Part shown: one piece after another, positions 1 to 6,346 of the stretch
How positions within the stretch are numbered: the first letter of the stretch is position 1
Layout: every line of letters starts with the position of its first letter
Assembly (NCBI RefSeq): GCF_937936435.1
Contig: NZ_CALDDG010000053.1
Location: 1-6,660, forward strand
Length of the DNA stretch: 6,660 nucleotides
Direction of reading: 5' to 3'
Source of the DNA: an uncultured Sulfuricurvum sp.
Lineage (GTDB): Bacteria > Campylobacterota > Campylobacteria > Campylobacterales > Sulfurimonadaceae
Translations under genes and position numbers: made by a program
Notes under the pieces: generated by a model
Told to the model about the DNA's origin: nothing
Databases searched by the model: none
What the model saw: only the letters and a program-made list of their open reading frames with translations

Positions 1-47
1 GACCACCGAGATCTACACTCTTTCCCTACACGACGCTCTTCCGATCT
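1..47 (+). other. Illumina P5/TruSeq universal adapter remnant (artefact)
   Basis: These 47 bases match, from memory, the 3' portion of the Illumina TruSeq universal/P5 adapter, ending in the diagnostic CGCTCTTCCGATCT at 34-47. Only the first 11 bases of the 58-base oligo are missing. The match stops exactly at the T to which inserts are ligated, so genomic sequence starts at 48. This is untrimmed adapter at a contig end and not part of the organism. Read on the minus strand it adds the peptide IGRASCRERV and a false TAG stop (15-13) to the pump gene. Confidence 0.98.
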
Positions 48-1206
48 GAGTGACTTTCATCTCTCCGTCCCATTTGAGTTCATAGACCTGTTTGGTTTTT
101 TTGTCGATCAGTTCGAGATTGAACAACCCTGTTTTATGGATCTCATACTCATCGGTAAAGGTATTTAAGATCGTATTGCGGGCCGCCATCAGAGGATAGA
201 CTTGTGACACCATATCGGTCTCAGCCAAGACGTTGGTCATTTGGTGCAAATCTTTGGTCATGATCATCGGATTGGATTTGACGGTAACGATATCGACCAC
301 TTCCGTGATCGGTACCATCATCCCCATTTGATTCATCAATTTGAGGCTGGAGAGTTTCATCTCGATCGCCGATTGATCTCGGGAATCGAATTTTTTCCCC
401 TCCGGCGTCAGGGTAATAAAAATAGGAATCTGTTCAGTCGCTTTTTGCGAATTTTTAACGGCTACCCCCATCCCTTCGAACGCCAGATACAAAATGTCGT
501 TGACTTGTTTGACACTGAGTCCCGATTTACTGATTTTATCGGTATTGACCCGCACTTCAAATTTGTCATAAATTTCGTCTTGCATGATATCGATATCAAC
601 CAGGCCGTCGGTTTTTTGGAAAACGCCTTTTACCCGTTCGCTCAAATGACGGATACCCTCGGCATGGTTACCGTAAATTTCGGCAACAACAGCTGCCATC
701 GTCGGAGGACCGGCAGGGGGTTCGATAGATTTGATATTGGTTTGCGGCGTCATCGATTCGCATTGTTTGAGAATAACCGGGCGCAGGCGTTGAACCATCA
801 TATACGAAGGCTCGTCACGATCATGTTTTTTAGTCAGGTTGACGACGACTTCGGCCACGTTTTCAGAGTTTTTGAAGTGCGATCCTTTGATCAGACCCGC
901 AAAATCGAGAGGGGAGCCTTCGCCCAAAAAGACCTCGGTATCCAATGCCTCTTTTTCATGCTGCAAAATACCGACGACACATTCGCTCACCTGACGGGTT
1001 TGTTCGATCGAACTGCCGTTAGGAAGATCGATATAAATCGTATAGGTATCGTTGTTTTTCCCCGGCAGCATTTTGGCAAGGACGATTTTGGTCGGTATAA
1101 GTGCCACCGCAAAGATAAATGCGATTAAGGTGGCTAATAAGACTTTTTTCTTCTTGGAAGGATGCTTTAGAAGATCAAGAAGATAGTTTTCGAATTTTTT
1201 ATACAT
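48..1206 (-). CDS. RND efflux pump, C-terminal half (TM7 onward), truncated by contig end
   Basis: This is the second half of an RND-superfamily proton-driven inner-membrane exporter, carried as its own ORF. Visible are a basic cytoplasmic start with the run KKKK, a transmembrane helix at residues 21-43 (equivalent to TM7), then a periplasmic porter region with LPNGSSIEQT (61-70), GEGSPLDFAG (95-104), NVAEVVVNL (116-124) and EPPAGPPTMAAVVAEIYG (162-179). These motifs are typical of the second periplasmic loop of a Campylobacterota/proteobacterial RND clade of unknown substrate. Real coding ends near residue 386; the open frame continues to 13 only through adapter. TM8-TM12, including the TM10/TM11 residues of the proton relay, are therefore not visible. 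The start is the ATG at 1206-1204, which overlaps the upstream stop as TAATG, with a full GGAGGT 8 nt before it. Full-length RND pumps are single chains of about 1,000 residues or more, so the split is unusual. Family assignment is firm; the substrate cannot be told. Confidence 0.9.
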
Positions 1207-2795
1207 TAGTGATGACCTCCGTCGTGGTCAGGTTTTTTTAACAGCCGAATCGCCAGATACGGGGTAAAGATATAGGCGACGAACAATGAAGCGACTAGAG
1301 CGACCGGAACGTTGGCCGGAATCGGTTTCATGAACTGTCCCATCATTTGCCCTACGAACGCCATCGGTACCATGGTGAGGATAATAGCGAGCGTCGCAAT
1401 GTTGGTCGGAGCGCCGATCTCATCGGTCGCTTCGATCATCAATTCATCGGCATCTCTCTCCGCTGCCCCCGGGGCATGGAAATGGCGATGGATATTTTCG
1501 ATAACGATGATGGCCGCATCAACGAGAAGCCCCAGACTTAGCAAAAAGGCAAAGAGGGTGATTCGGTTGACCGTCTGGCCGCTGAGATAGGCGATAAAGA
1601 GGGTGATCGCCAAAATAGCCGGAACGGTGAACGTAACGATTAGCGATTCGCGCCATCCGAGGACGAAGACCAGCAAAATAGCGATAATCACGATAGATAA
1701 AATGAGATGAAATACCAACTCATTGACCGCTTCGTTAGCTCGTTCCCCGTCGTTGCGGGTGATGACGTAGCTGATTCCCTCGGATTTCATCTGTTCTTTG
1801 TACTTGGCGAGCTCTTCTTTGACGGCATCGGCAATAATAACGGCATTAGTCCCCTGGAGTTTAGAGACGGTTAGCGTGATTTGGTCTTTTAAAGGAGAAA
1901 ATGTTCCTTTGTCGTCTTTGACACTGACAAGCGCCGATTTGAAGTTTTGGATATCGCTGCCTGCCGTTACGGTGGCGACATCGCGCAGGTAAATCGCCGA
2001 GCCGCCGTATTGGGCGACGATGATATTGCCGACATCTTCTACGCTCTCGATCGCATTGCGTACCCCGATCATCACGATCTGATTATCTTTTGTTTTTCCC
2101 TTGATCTCCGGGACGTTATAGGCCAATGATTGTGTCGCTTGTACGATTTGTCCGAGCGAAAGGTTGTAGCCGCTGAGGCGATTCATATCTACCAAAACGT
2201 TAAACTGGTGCTTTTTTGCCCCTTTGATATCGGTTACTGCGACATTGGGAAGGCCGTTAATATGGTGTTGAATCTCTTTGACATGATCGTAGAGTATCGT
2301 CGGGTCCATATTCGGATTGTTGGCATAAAAAGCGACCGAAACGATCGGAATGTCGATATCGATGTCGAGCGGTTTGATGATCGGCTGCATGGCACCTTTA
2401 GGAAGGATGCTCATATTTTGCATGATTTTGTCGTAGATTTTGAGGTTTGAGTCCTCTTTGGCCTCACCGATAAAAAAGGCCGCATTAATGACGGCGACGT
2501 TATCCATCGCCATGCCGTAGATGTGTTCGACCCCTTTAATCTCTTTGAGTTTGCGCTCTAAGGGTTTGACGATGACGTTTTCGACTTCATTTGCGGTTGC
2601 TCCGGGTAGAGCGACGATGACGGTAGAGCCGCTGACAACCATTTGGGGGTTCTCTTCACGCGGCATCAGCATGAGAGCCATGTAGCCGATAACCAGAAGA
2701 AAAATCCCTAAAATAGGGGTAAGCGGATTACGTAAAAAGGCTTTTGCAAGTTTGCCGGCACTGTCTTTGGGTTGATAGGAGTGTGATGCGTGCAT
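1206..2795 (-). CDS. RND efflux pump, N-terminal half (TM1-TM6)
   Basis: This 529-residue protein is the first half of an RND transporter permease. It should exchange protons for exported substrate as part of a tripartite envelope pump. In order: TM1 (about 25-44), a periplasmic porter/docking region (about 45-358) with GATANEVENVIVKPLE, then five helices at about 360-380, 384-404, 412-434, 464-484 and 492-517. TM4 carries GLLVDAAIIVIEN (422-434), the RND signature, with one acidic residue, Asp426. AcrB has an Asp pair here, and heavy-metal CzcA-type pumps have a second Asp six residues earlier; neither is present. The chain ends just after TM6 with the His-rich tail DHDGGHH, where full-length relatives continue through a cytoplasmic linker into TM7. 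The ATG at 2795 is preceded by AGGAG with an 8-nt spacer, and the adaptor's TAG stop lies inside that site. Probable partners are the adaptor and TolC protein upstream and the C-half downstream. An AcrB-like multidrug role is possible but not demonstrated. Confidence 0.93.
   Translation of the reverse strand: MHASHSYQPKDSAGKLAKAFLRNPLTPILGIFLLVIGYMALMLMPREENPQMVVSGSTVIVALPGATANEVENVIVKPLERKLKEIKGVEHIYGMAMDNVAVINAAFFIGEAKEDSNLKIYDKIMQNMSILPKGAMQPIIKPLDIDIDIPIVSVAFYANNPNMDPTILYDHVKEIQHHINGLPNVAVTDIKGAKKHQFNVLVDMNRLSGYNLSLGQIVQATQSLAYNVPEIKGKTKDNQIVMIGVRNAIESVEDVGNIIVAQYGGSAIYLRDVATVTAGSDIQNFKSALVSVKDDKGTFSPLKDQITLTVSKLQGTNAVIIADAVKEELAKYKEQMKSEGISYVITRNDGERANEAVNELVFHLILSIVIIAILLVFVLGWRESLIVTFTVPAILAITLFIAYLSGQTVNRITLFAFLLSLGLLVDAAIIVIENIHRHFHAPGAAERDADELMIEATDEIGAPTNIATLAIILTMVPMAFVGQMMGQFMKPIPANVPVALVASLFVAYIFTPYLAIRLLKKPDHDGGHH
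1215..1220 (-). promoter_or_regulatory. Consensus Shine-Dalgarno for the pump C-half
   Basis: The minus strand reads GGAGGT, 8 nt before the ATG at 1206. It lies within the last codons of the N-half (Gly-Gly of the DGGHH tail). It is the strongest ribosome binding site seen in the window. It supports independent, coupled initiation of the C-half at the TAATG junction and weighs against a sequencing-error frameshift. Confidence 0.85.
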
Positions 2796-2799
2796 ATGA

Positions 2800-2804
2800 G
2801 CTCC
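2800..2804 (-). promoter_or_regulatory. Ribosome binding site of the pump N-half overlapping the adaptor stop
   Basis: The minus strand reads TAGGAGCTCATATG. AGGAG shares its AG with the TAG stop (2806-2804) of the adaptor gene and sits at normal distance (7-8 nt) from the ATG at 2795. Ribosomes ending the adaptor would therefore finish on the pump's binding site, which points to translational coupling. Confidence 0.8.
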
Positions 2805-3589
2805 TATTCAATCTCGACGGTGGCGTACATACCGGGATAGACCGTTTGTTTGGCTTTAAAGGAGACTTTGATTCGGAAGGAATGGGTCATCGGATTGGAA
2901 CTCGGGATGATTGCACTGACACGGCCGATACCGACATATCCGACCGAAGGGATATTTACTTTGACTTTTTTGCCGATCGGGACGAGCTGGAGGTTGTTTT
3001 CGGCCACTTCGACGTCGATTTTAAGATCATTTAAATCCGCTAGAACGATAGCGGGCATCCCCGGCATCGCCATTTCCCCGACTTTGATATTTTTCTGGAT
3101 AACGACACCGTTATTCGGCGCGGTGATGCGTAGATAGTTGTACTGGTTGTCAACCTCTTTGAGACGTGCTTTCGCCTGAGCCACCTGACGTTCGGAGATG
3201 TTAATCATGTTTTGGAGGTTTTTGCGGGAAAGTTCCAGATTCTCGACTTCGAATTTAGAAACCATATCCTGCTGCAAAAGGCGTTTGTTACGTTCGAGAT
3301 TGAGCTCGAGGTTGGCATATTGGTTTTGATACATTTGAAGCGAGAGTTCTGCTTGGGCGATTCCCAATTCGACCTGAGTTTTAGCCGAATCGATCTCTTT
3401 CGAGTCGATGGTATACAGAAGCTGTCCCCGGGTTACACGTGATCCTTCGGATACATTGACGGCAGTGACGAATCCCATATTGCGGCTCGTAATCATTTTT
3501 TGATTATCGCTGATGACGCTTCCCGATAAGCTGAGCCCTGCGGCACTGAGTGTCGAAGCTAAGGCGAGTGAAGTGATCCAAAATTTCAT
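2804..3589 (-). CDS. Periplasmic adaptor subunit of RND efflux system (HlyD/MFP family), short form
   Basis: This is a membrane-fusion/adaptor protein that would bridge the RND pump and the outer-membrane channel in the periplasm. An N-terminal signal sequence is seen (MKFWITSLALASTLSAAG, cleavage probably near Ala16-Ala17). There is no lipobox Cys. The order is half a lipoyl/biotinyl domain (about 34-63, GFVTAVNVSEGSRVTRGQLL), an alpha-helical hairpin of coiled-coil type (about 64-150), the second lipoyl half (about 151-185, LRITAPNNGVV and VGEMAMPGMP), and a beta-barrel domain (about 188-261) ending in YPGMYATVEIE. At 261 residues it is shorter than most RND adaptors (about 350-400). The chain stops where the beta-barrel ends, so the membrane-proximal domain seems absent. 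The ATG overlaps the upstream TolC-gene stop as TAATG, with GGAG about 7 nt before it. HlyD-like adaptors also serve ABC exporters, but the adjacent RND genes make the RND role clear. Confidence 0.93.
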   Translation of the reverse strand: MKFWITSLALASTLSAAGLSLSGSVISDNQKMITSRNMGFVTAVNVSEGSRVTRGQLLYTIDSKEIDSAKTQVELGIAQAELSLQMYQNQYANLELNLERNKRLLQQDMVSKFEVENLELSRKNLQNMINISERQVAQAKARLKEVDNQYNYLRITAPNNGVVIQKNIKVGEMAMPGMPAIVLADLNDLKIDVEVAENNLQLVPIGKKVKVNIPSVGYVGIGRVSAIIPSSNPMTHSFRIKVSFKAKQTVYPGMYATVEIE

Positions 3590-5004
3590 TATTTGACTCC
3601 GTTGCTAAGTTTTTCGAGGGCAAAGATGCGCTCGTTGCGTTTGTTTTTAACCGCTTGCAGATTTAGGATTTTTTCAATTTGAGACGATTGTTTGATAATG
3701 ACGTCGCTCATCGACGCAAGATGCTCGTGGTAACGCCCTTCGTAGTTCATGTAGATTTGATTAGCCAGTTCGAGCTCTTTGGTGAGACTTTTGACCTGAG
3801 CGTTTAGACTTTCAATCTCGGTTTGGATTTTGTCGTACTGAAGCGCAATCCCTTTTTTGGCCAATTCGACCTGCGTTGCGGTTTTGAGTTTTTCGACACG
3901 GGCTTTTTCGACACCGTTTTTATCGACTCCGCCGTTAAAGAGGTTCCAGCTCAGTTTTGCACCGATTGTATAGGCTTTGTGATCGTTGAAATCGCCTAAA
4001 AAGGTATTGTCCGCACTGCTCGCTTCGGCGAAAGCCCCCACTTGCGGGAGAAACGGTGCATAGGCGACGTCGACCATTCTATCTCGGATGTCGAGTCCCT
4101 CTTTCGCTTTTTTCAAATCGGTGTTGTTTTCTAGTACTTCGCTTTCACTGAGAGTAGATGCGGGGTAGTCGTTACGCGGCAGTTCGATCTCTGTAACAGG
4201 CTCGTTGAGCAGGAAACTGAGATAGTGATAGAGGAGCTTTTTGTTGGCTTCCATTTCGGTGATAGCCCGCTCGACATTCGATTTTTTCGCTTCGACTTCG
4301 AGAAGATCCACTTTTTTGGCATACCCTTCCTGAATCATCATCTGTGTCGTCCGCTCAAGCGTCGAAATATTTTTAAGGATGATATTCATCTGATCGATCG
4401 AATTTTGGAGCAATGCCATATCGTAATAGCTTTTGCGGGTTTCGTAGATTTTTTCGGTTTTAACCTGTGCGGCATCAAGTTTTTTAATCTTTTCCATTTT
4501 CTCGCTGATGTCGCCGTACGCACTCAGCTTTCCTCCGGTATAGAGGGGAAGCATATAGGTGAGTTTGCTTTGAAAATAGTTTTGATAGCCGGGATAATTG
4601 AGGTCCTTGGGCTCAATGGAAAGAATGGAATTCATATTTTGAATATCTGAGGGAGTCAATGCTCCTGAATTTGCACCTAAAAGGGCCTGCCCCATTGGTG
4701 CTAAAAACTCATTGAAACCAAAATCTCCAAAGGTCGCTTCCCGCGAACTGAGTTTGAATCCGAAGACGTTACCCGCATCATTCGAACGGATGGCGCTTTG
4801 GGAGAAATCGAGAGAACCGTAGTTGTACCCTTGGGCTATGTTGGCATCGGCGTGGGCGCTTTTGACGTCCAGGTCGGCGCTTTTGATTTCGAGATTTTGA
4901 TTTTCCAGGAGTTCAAGGGCCGCTGGGAGAGAAAGCCCGGCTCCCCAAAGATGGCATGAGCCTATCAGTAATGATGTACCGAGAAGACGCGAAAAGGTTG
5001 GCAT
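3589..5004 (-). CDS. TolC-family outer-membrane efflux protein
   Basis: This is the outer-membrane channel of the tripartite pump, forming a trimeric beta-barrel with a long periplasmic helical tunnel. Two OEP repeats are visible: each has a beta-strand motif, YMLPLYTGG (150-158) and LSWNLFNGG (351-359), followed by long amphipathic helices. The second helical block runs to the C-terminus. A segment of about 60 residues before the first motif, with NDAGNVFGFKLSSREATFGDFGF (starting about 75), is of a kind I recall from Campylobacterota TolC proteins. The frame is open upstream to ATGs at 5013 and 5010. I chose the ATG at 5004 because AAGGA (5017-5013) is then 8 nt away, whereas it abuts or overlaps the earlier ATGs. 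The signal peptide is roughly residues 1-22, with likely cleavage after WGA. IGSC (14-17) loosely fits a lipobox, so a lipoprotein form cannot be excluded. It is first in the operon; its TAA overlaps the adaptor ATG. Confidence 0.93.
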   Translation of the reverse strand: MPTFSRLLGTSLLIGSCHLWGAGLSLPAALELLENQNLEIKSADLDVKSAHADANIAQGYNYGSLDFSQSAIRSNDAGNVFGFKLSSREATFGDFGFNEFLAPMGQALLGANSGALTPSDIQNMNSILSIEPKDLNYPGYQNYFQSKLTYMLPLYTGGKLSAYGDISEKMEKIKKLDAAQVKTEKIYETRKSYYDMALLQNSIDQMNIILKNISTLERTTQMMIQEGYAKKVDLLEVEAKKSNVERAITEMEANKKLLYHYLSFLLNEPVTEIELPRNDYPASTLSESEVLENNTDLKKAKEGLDIRDRMVDVAYAPFLPQVGAFAEASSADNTFLGDFNDHKAYTIGAKLSWNLFNGGVDKNGVEKARVEKLKTATQVELAKKGIALQYDKIQTEIESLNAQVKSLTKELELANQIYMNYEGRYHEHLASMSDVIIKQSSQIEKILNLQAVKNKRNERIFALEKLSNGVK

Positions 5005-5051
5005 AAACATCATCCTTTTAGAATGTATTTGTAATTCTGATTTTTTTTATA

Positions 5052-5065
5052 AGTATTATTATACT
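5052..5065. promoter_or_regulatory. Inverted repeat over the efflux promoter -10, possible operator
   Basis: AGTAT-tatt-ATACT is a perfect 5-bp inverted repeat with a 4-nt centre, lying on top of the TATAAT of the leftward promoter. Its place fits a repressor site, as is usual for efflux operons controlled by TetR- or MarR-type regulators. However, no regulator gene lies in the window, and short AT-rich palindromes arise by chance around -10 boxes. Confidence 0.3.
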
Positions 5066-5084
5066 CGGTAATGAATTTAACCAA
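5058..5084 (-). promoter_or_regulatory. Probable promoter of the efflux operon
   Basis: On the minus strand a perfect TATAAT (5063-5058) follows TTGGTT (5084-5079) with a short 15-bp spacer. Transcription would begin near 5051, giving a leader of about 45 nt to the chosen start. The -35 is weak, but weak -35 elements are common in Campylobacterota. It rests on sequence match alone. Confidence 0.5.
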
Positions 5085-5147
5085 GCTAAAAACTCTGAGA
5101 TTATGCTGTGATATTCAGTTACGATCATACCATAAGTTACACGCAGT

Positions 5148-5176
5148 TTGAAATTCGGGCGAGATTCGGGTAAAAT
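5148..5176 (+). promoter_or_regulatory. Sigma-70-type promoter of efp
   Basis: TTGAAA (5148-5153) and TAAAAT (5171-5176) each match consensus at five of six bases and are separated by an ideal 17 bp. Transcription would begin near 5183, giving a leader of about 25 nt before the efp ATG. The AAGGG Shine-Dalgarno at 5196-5200 has an 8-nt spacer. This is the best promoter match I found in the window, fitting a highly expressed translation factor. Confidence 0.7.
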
Positions 5177-5184
5177 TCGGACAA
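5152..5184 (+). repeat. Three tandem 11-bp direct repeats across the efp promoter
   Basis: Three consecutive 11-bp units, AATTCGGGCGA, GATTCGGGTAA and AATTCGGACAA, share the core ATTCGG at 5153, 5164 and 5175. The period is one helical turn, and the units cover the promoter spacer, the -10 box and the probable start site. They could be a site for a protein that binds tandem half-sites on one face of DNA, or a small tandem duplication with no role. Confidence 0.55.
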
Positions 5185-5208
5185 AATATAGCGACAAGGG
5201 TTTATACG

Positions 5209-5775
5209 ATGGCAACAATCGGAATGGGTGATATTAAAAAAGCGGTACGTCTTGAGATCGACGGCGTCCCTTTTAAAGTAGTTGAATTTCAACACGTTAA
5301 ACCGGGTAAAGGGGCGGCATTCGTCCGAATGAAAGTTAAAAACTTTAAAAACGGTAAAGTAATCGAAAAAACGGTACATGCGGGCGATAAATTCGAAGTA
5401 CCGAACATGGCGCACAAAACGATGCAATTTTTGTATGACGACGGCGATATGCTTCAGTTTATGGATAATGAAAGCTATGAACAACTCGGTTTGACGTACG
5501 ATCAGTGTGACGAAGCGATGAAATGGATCAAAGACGGTACGAACGTACAAATGGTTTTCCATAACAACGAAGCGATCAGTGTCGATGCACCTGAAATCAT
5601 GGAACTTAAAATCGTAGAAACGGCTCCGAACTTCAAAGGGGATACATCGAGTGCCTCTAAAAAACCGGCGACGCTTGAAACCGGTGCGGTGGTTCAAGTT
5701 CCGTATCACGTTCTCGAAGGGGATATTATCAGAGTAAACACCGTCGAAGGTGAATATATGGAAAAAGTAAAATAA
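5209..5775 (+). CDS. efp: Elongation factor P
   Basis: EF-P binds the ribosome between the P and E sites and helps peptide-bond formation at proline-rich stretches. The 188-residue length is normal. Three beta-barrel domains can be laid out: a KOW-like N-terminal domain (about 1-63), an OB-like domain (about 64-128) and a C-terminal OB domain (about 130-188). The loop HVKPGKGAAFVR (29-40) carries Lys34, the residue that is beta-lysylated by EpmA/EpmB in E. coli; whether this organism has those enzymes cannot be seen here. The C-terminal family signature is present, running from KPATLETG (starting about 153) through VVQVPYHVLEGD. The start is ATG 5209, with AAGGG 8 nt upstream. It is the first gene of the rightward unit and is transcribed divergently from the efflux operon. 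Identification is essentially certain. Confidence 0.98.
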   Translation: MATIGMGDIKKAVRLEIDGVPFKVVEFQHVKPGKGAAFVRMKVKNFKNGKVIEKTVHAGDKFEVPNMAHKTMQFLYDDGDMLQFMDNESYEQLGLTYDQCDEAMKWIKDGTNVQMVFHNNEAISVDAPEIMELKIVETAPNFKGDTSSASKKPATLETGAVVQVPYHVLEGDIIRVNTVEGEYMEKVK

Positions 5776-5779
5776 TTCC

Positions 5780-6346
5780 ATGTCGACAGTTCTGATCCCT
5801 CTTGCAACCGGATTTGAAGAGATCGAAGCGGTCACAATCATCGATGTGCTTCGCCGAGGGCAGGTCGAAGTAATCATCGGCTCGCTTCAGGGAGAAACAT
5901 CCGTCCGGGGTGCCCATGCAATCACGATTGCGACAGACCGAGATATCGCGGATGTGCAGGCGGACGAACTTGATATGATCGTCCTTCCGGGGGGATGGGG
6001 CGGTACCAAAGCGCTTGCCGCAAACCCTACCGTCCAATCGCTTCTAAAAGAGATGGATGCTCAGAACAAACCGATAGGGGCGATCTGTGCGGCTCCGTTT
6101 GCTCTTGATGCCGCAGGAGTCCTCAAAGAGGGATACACCTGTTATCCCGGTATCGAAGATGAACTTAGTACCGGCGGATTTAGCGGCGATAAACATGCCG
6201 TTGTAAAGAGCGGCAATATCCTCACTTCGCGCGGCCCCGCTACAGCGATGTGTTTCGCTTTAGAGATCGTCAGAGAATTGGCAGGTTTATCGATGTACGA
6301 AAAACTTCGTGCCGATTTGCTGGCGGATGATTGTGCGCCTCTCTAG
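5780..6346 (+). CDS. DJ-1/PfpI-family protein (YajL/DJ-1 type)
   Basis: This is a small cytoplasmic protein of the DJ-1/ThiJ/PfpI superfamily with a flavodoxin-like alpha/beta fold. The 188-residue length matches human DJ-1 and E. coli YajL. The nucleophile elbow is GAICAAP (100-106), with Cys103 equivalent to DJ-1 Cys106. GFEEIEAV (11-18) supplies Glu16, equivalent to DJ-1 Glu18, which tunes the Cys. LPGGWGG (69-75) and SRGPATAM (150-157) are the other family motifs. The DJ-1 His126 position appears to be Tyr122, as it is non-His in YajL. Family members are linked to oxidative or carbonyl stress; glyoxalase and deglycase activities are reported but debated, so no specific reaction is claimed. 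The ATG lies 4 nt after the efp stop without a clear Shine-Dalgarno, suggesting translation coupled to efp. Its last 20 nt overlap the next gene. Confidence 0.93.
   Translation: MSTVLIPLATGFEEIEAVTIIDVLRRGQVEVIIGSLQGETSVRGAHAITIATDRDIADVQADELDMIVLPGGWGGTKALAANPTVQSLLKEMDAQNKPIGAICAAPFALDAAGVLKEGYTCYPGIEDELSTGGFSGDKHAVVKSGNILTSRGPATAMCFALEIVRELAGLSMYEKLRADLLADDCAPL

Noticed and set aside
13..47. The TAG at 15-13 as the natural end of the pump C-half, and IGRASCRERV as its C-terminus
   Set aside because: Both come from adapter sequence, and five further membrane helices would be needed to complete an RND half.
241..1128. Plus-strand open frame of 295 codons
   Set aside because: It lies antisense within the pump C-half. 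The peptide is rich in His, Phe, Asp and Arg with no membrane or domain pattern, which is what the reverse of such coding sequence gives, while the minus-strand reading has clear RND motifs.
1206..1220. Pump split as a plain sequencing frameshift
   Set aside because: Not fully excluded, but disfavoured: the second half starts with a perfect GGAGGT at 8 nt and a TAATG overlap, the same layout as the genuine TolC/adaptor junction.
5020..5038. Inverted repeat AGAAT-N9-ATTCT in the leader of the efflux operon, as terminator or riboswitch
   Set aside because: The stem is only 5 bp, AT-rich and has a 9-nt loop. The nearby T-run lies on the far side, so it does not make a terminator in either direction.
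5117..5140. Direct repeat AGTTAC (5117 and 5135) upstream of the efp promoter
   Set aside because: Two 6-bp copies 18 bp apart in a small intergenic region are expected by chance and have no flanking similarity.
5018..5218. Small minus-strand open frame of 66 codons between the divergent genes
   Set aside because: It covers the two promoters, has no ribosome binding site that I can see, and its product shows no recognisable features.
5137..5877. Minus-strand open frame of 246 codons across efp
   Set aside because: It is antisense to efp and covers its promoter. The product is a low-complexity mix of Phe, Arg, His and Tyr with no recognisable family, whereas the plus strand encodes an unmistakable EF-P.
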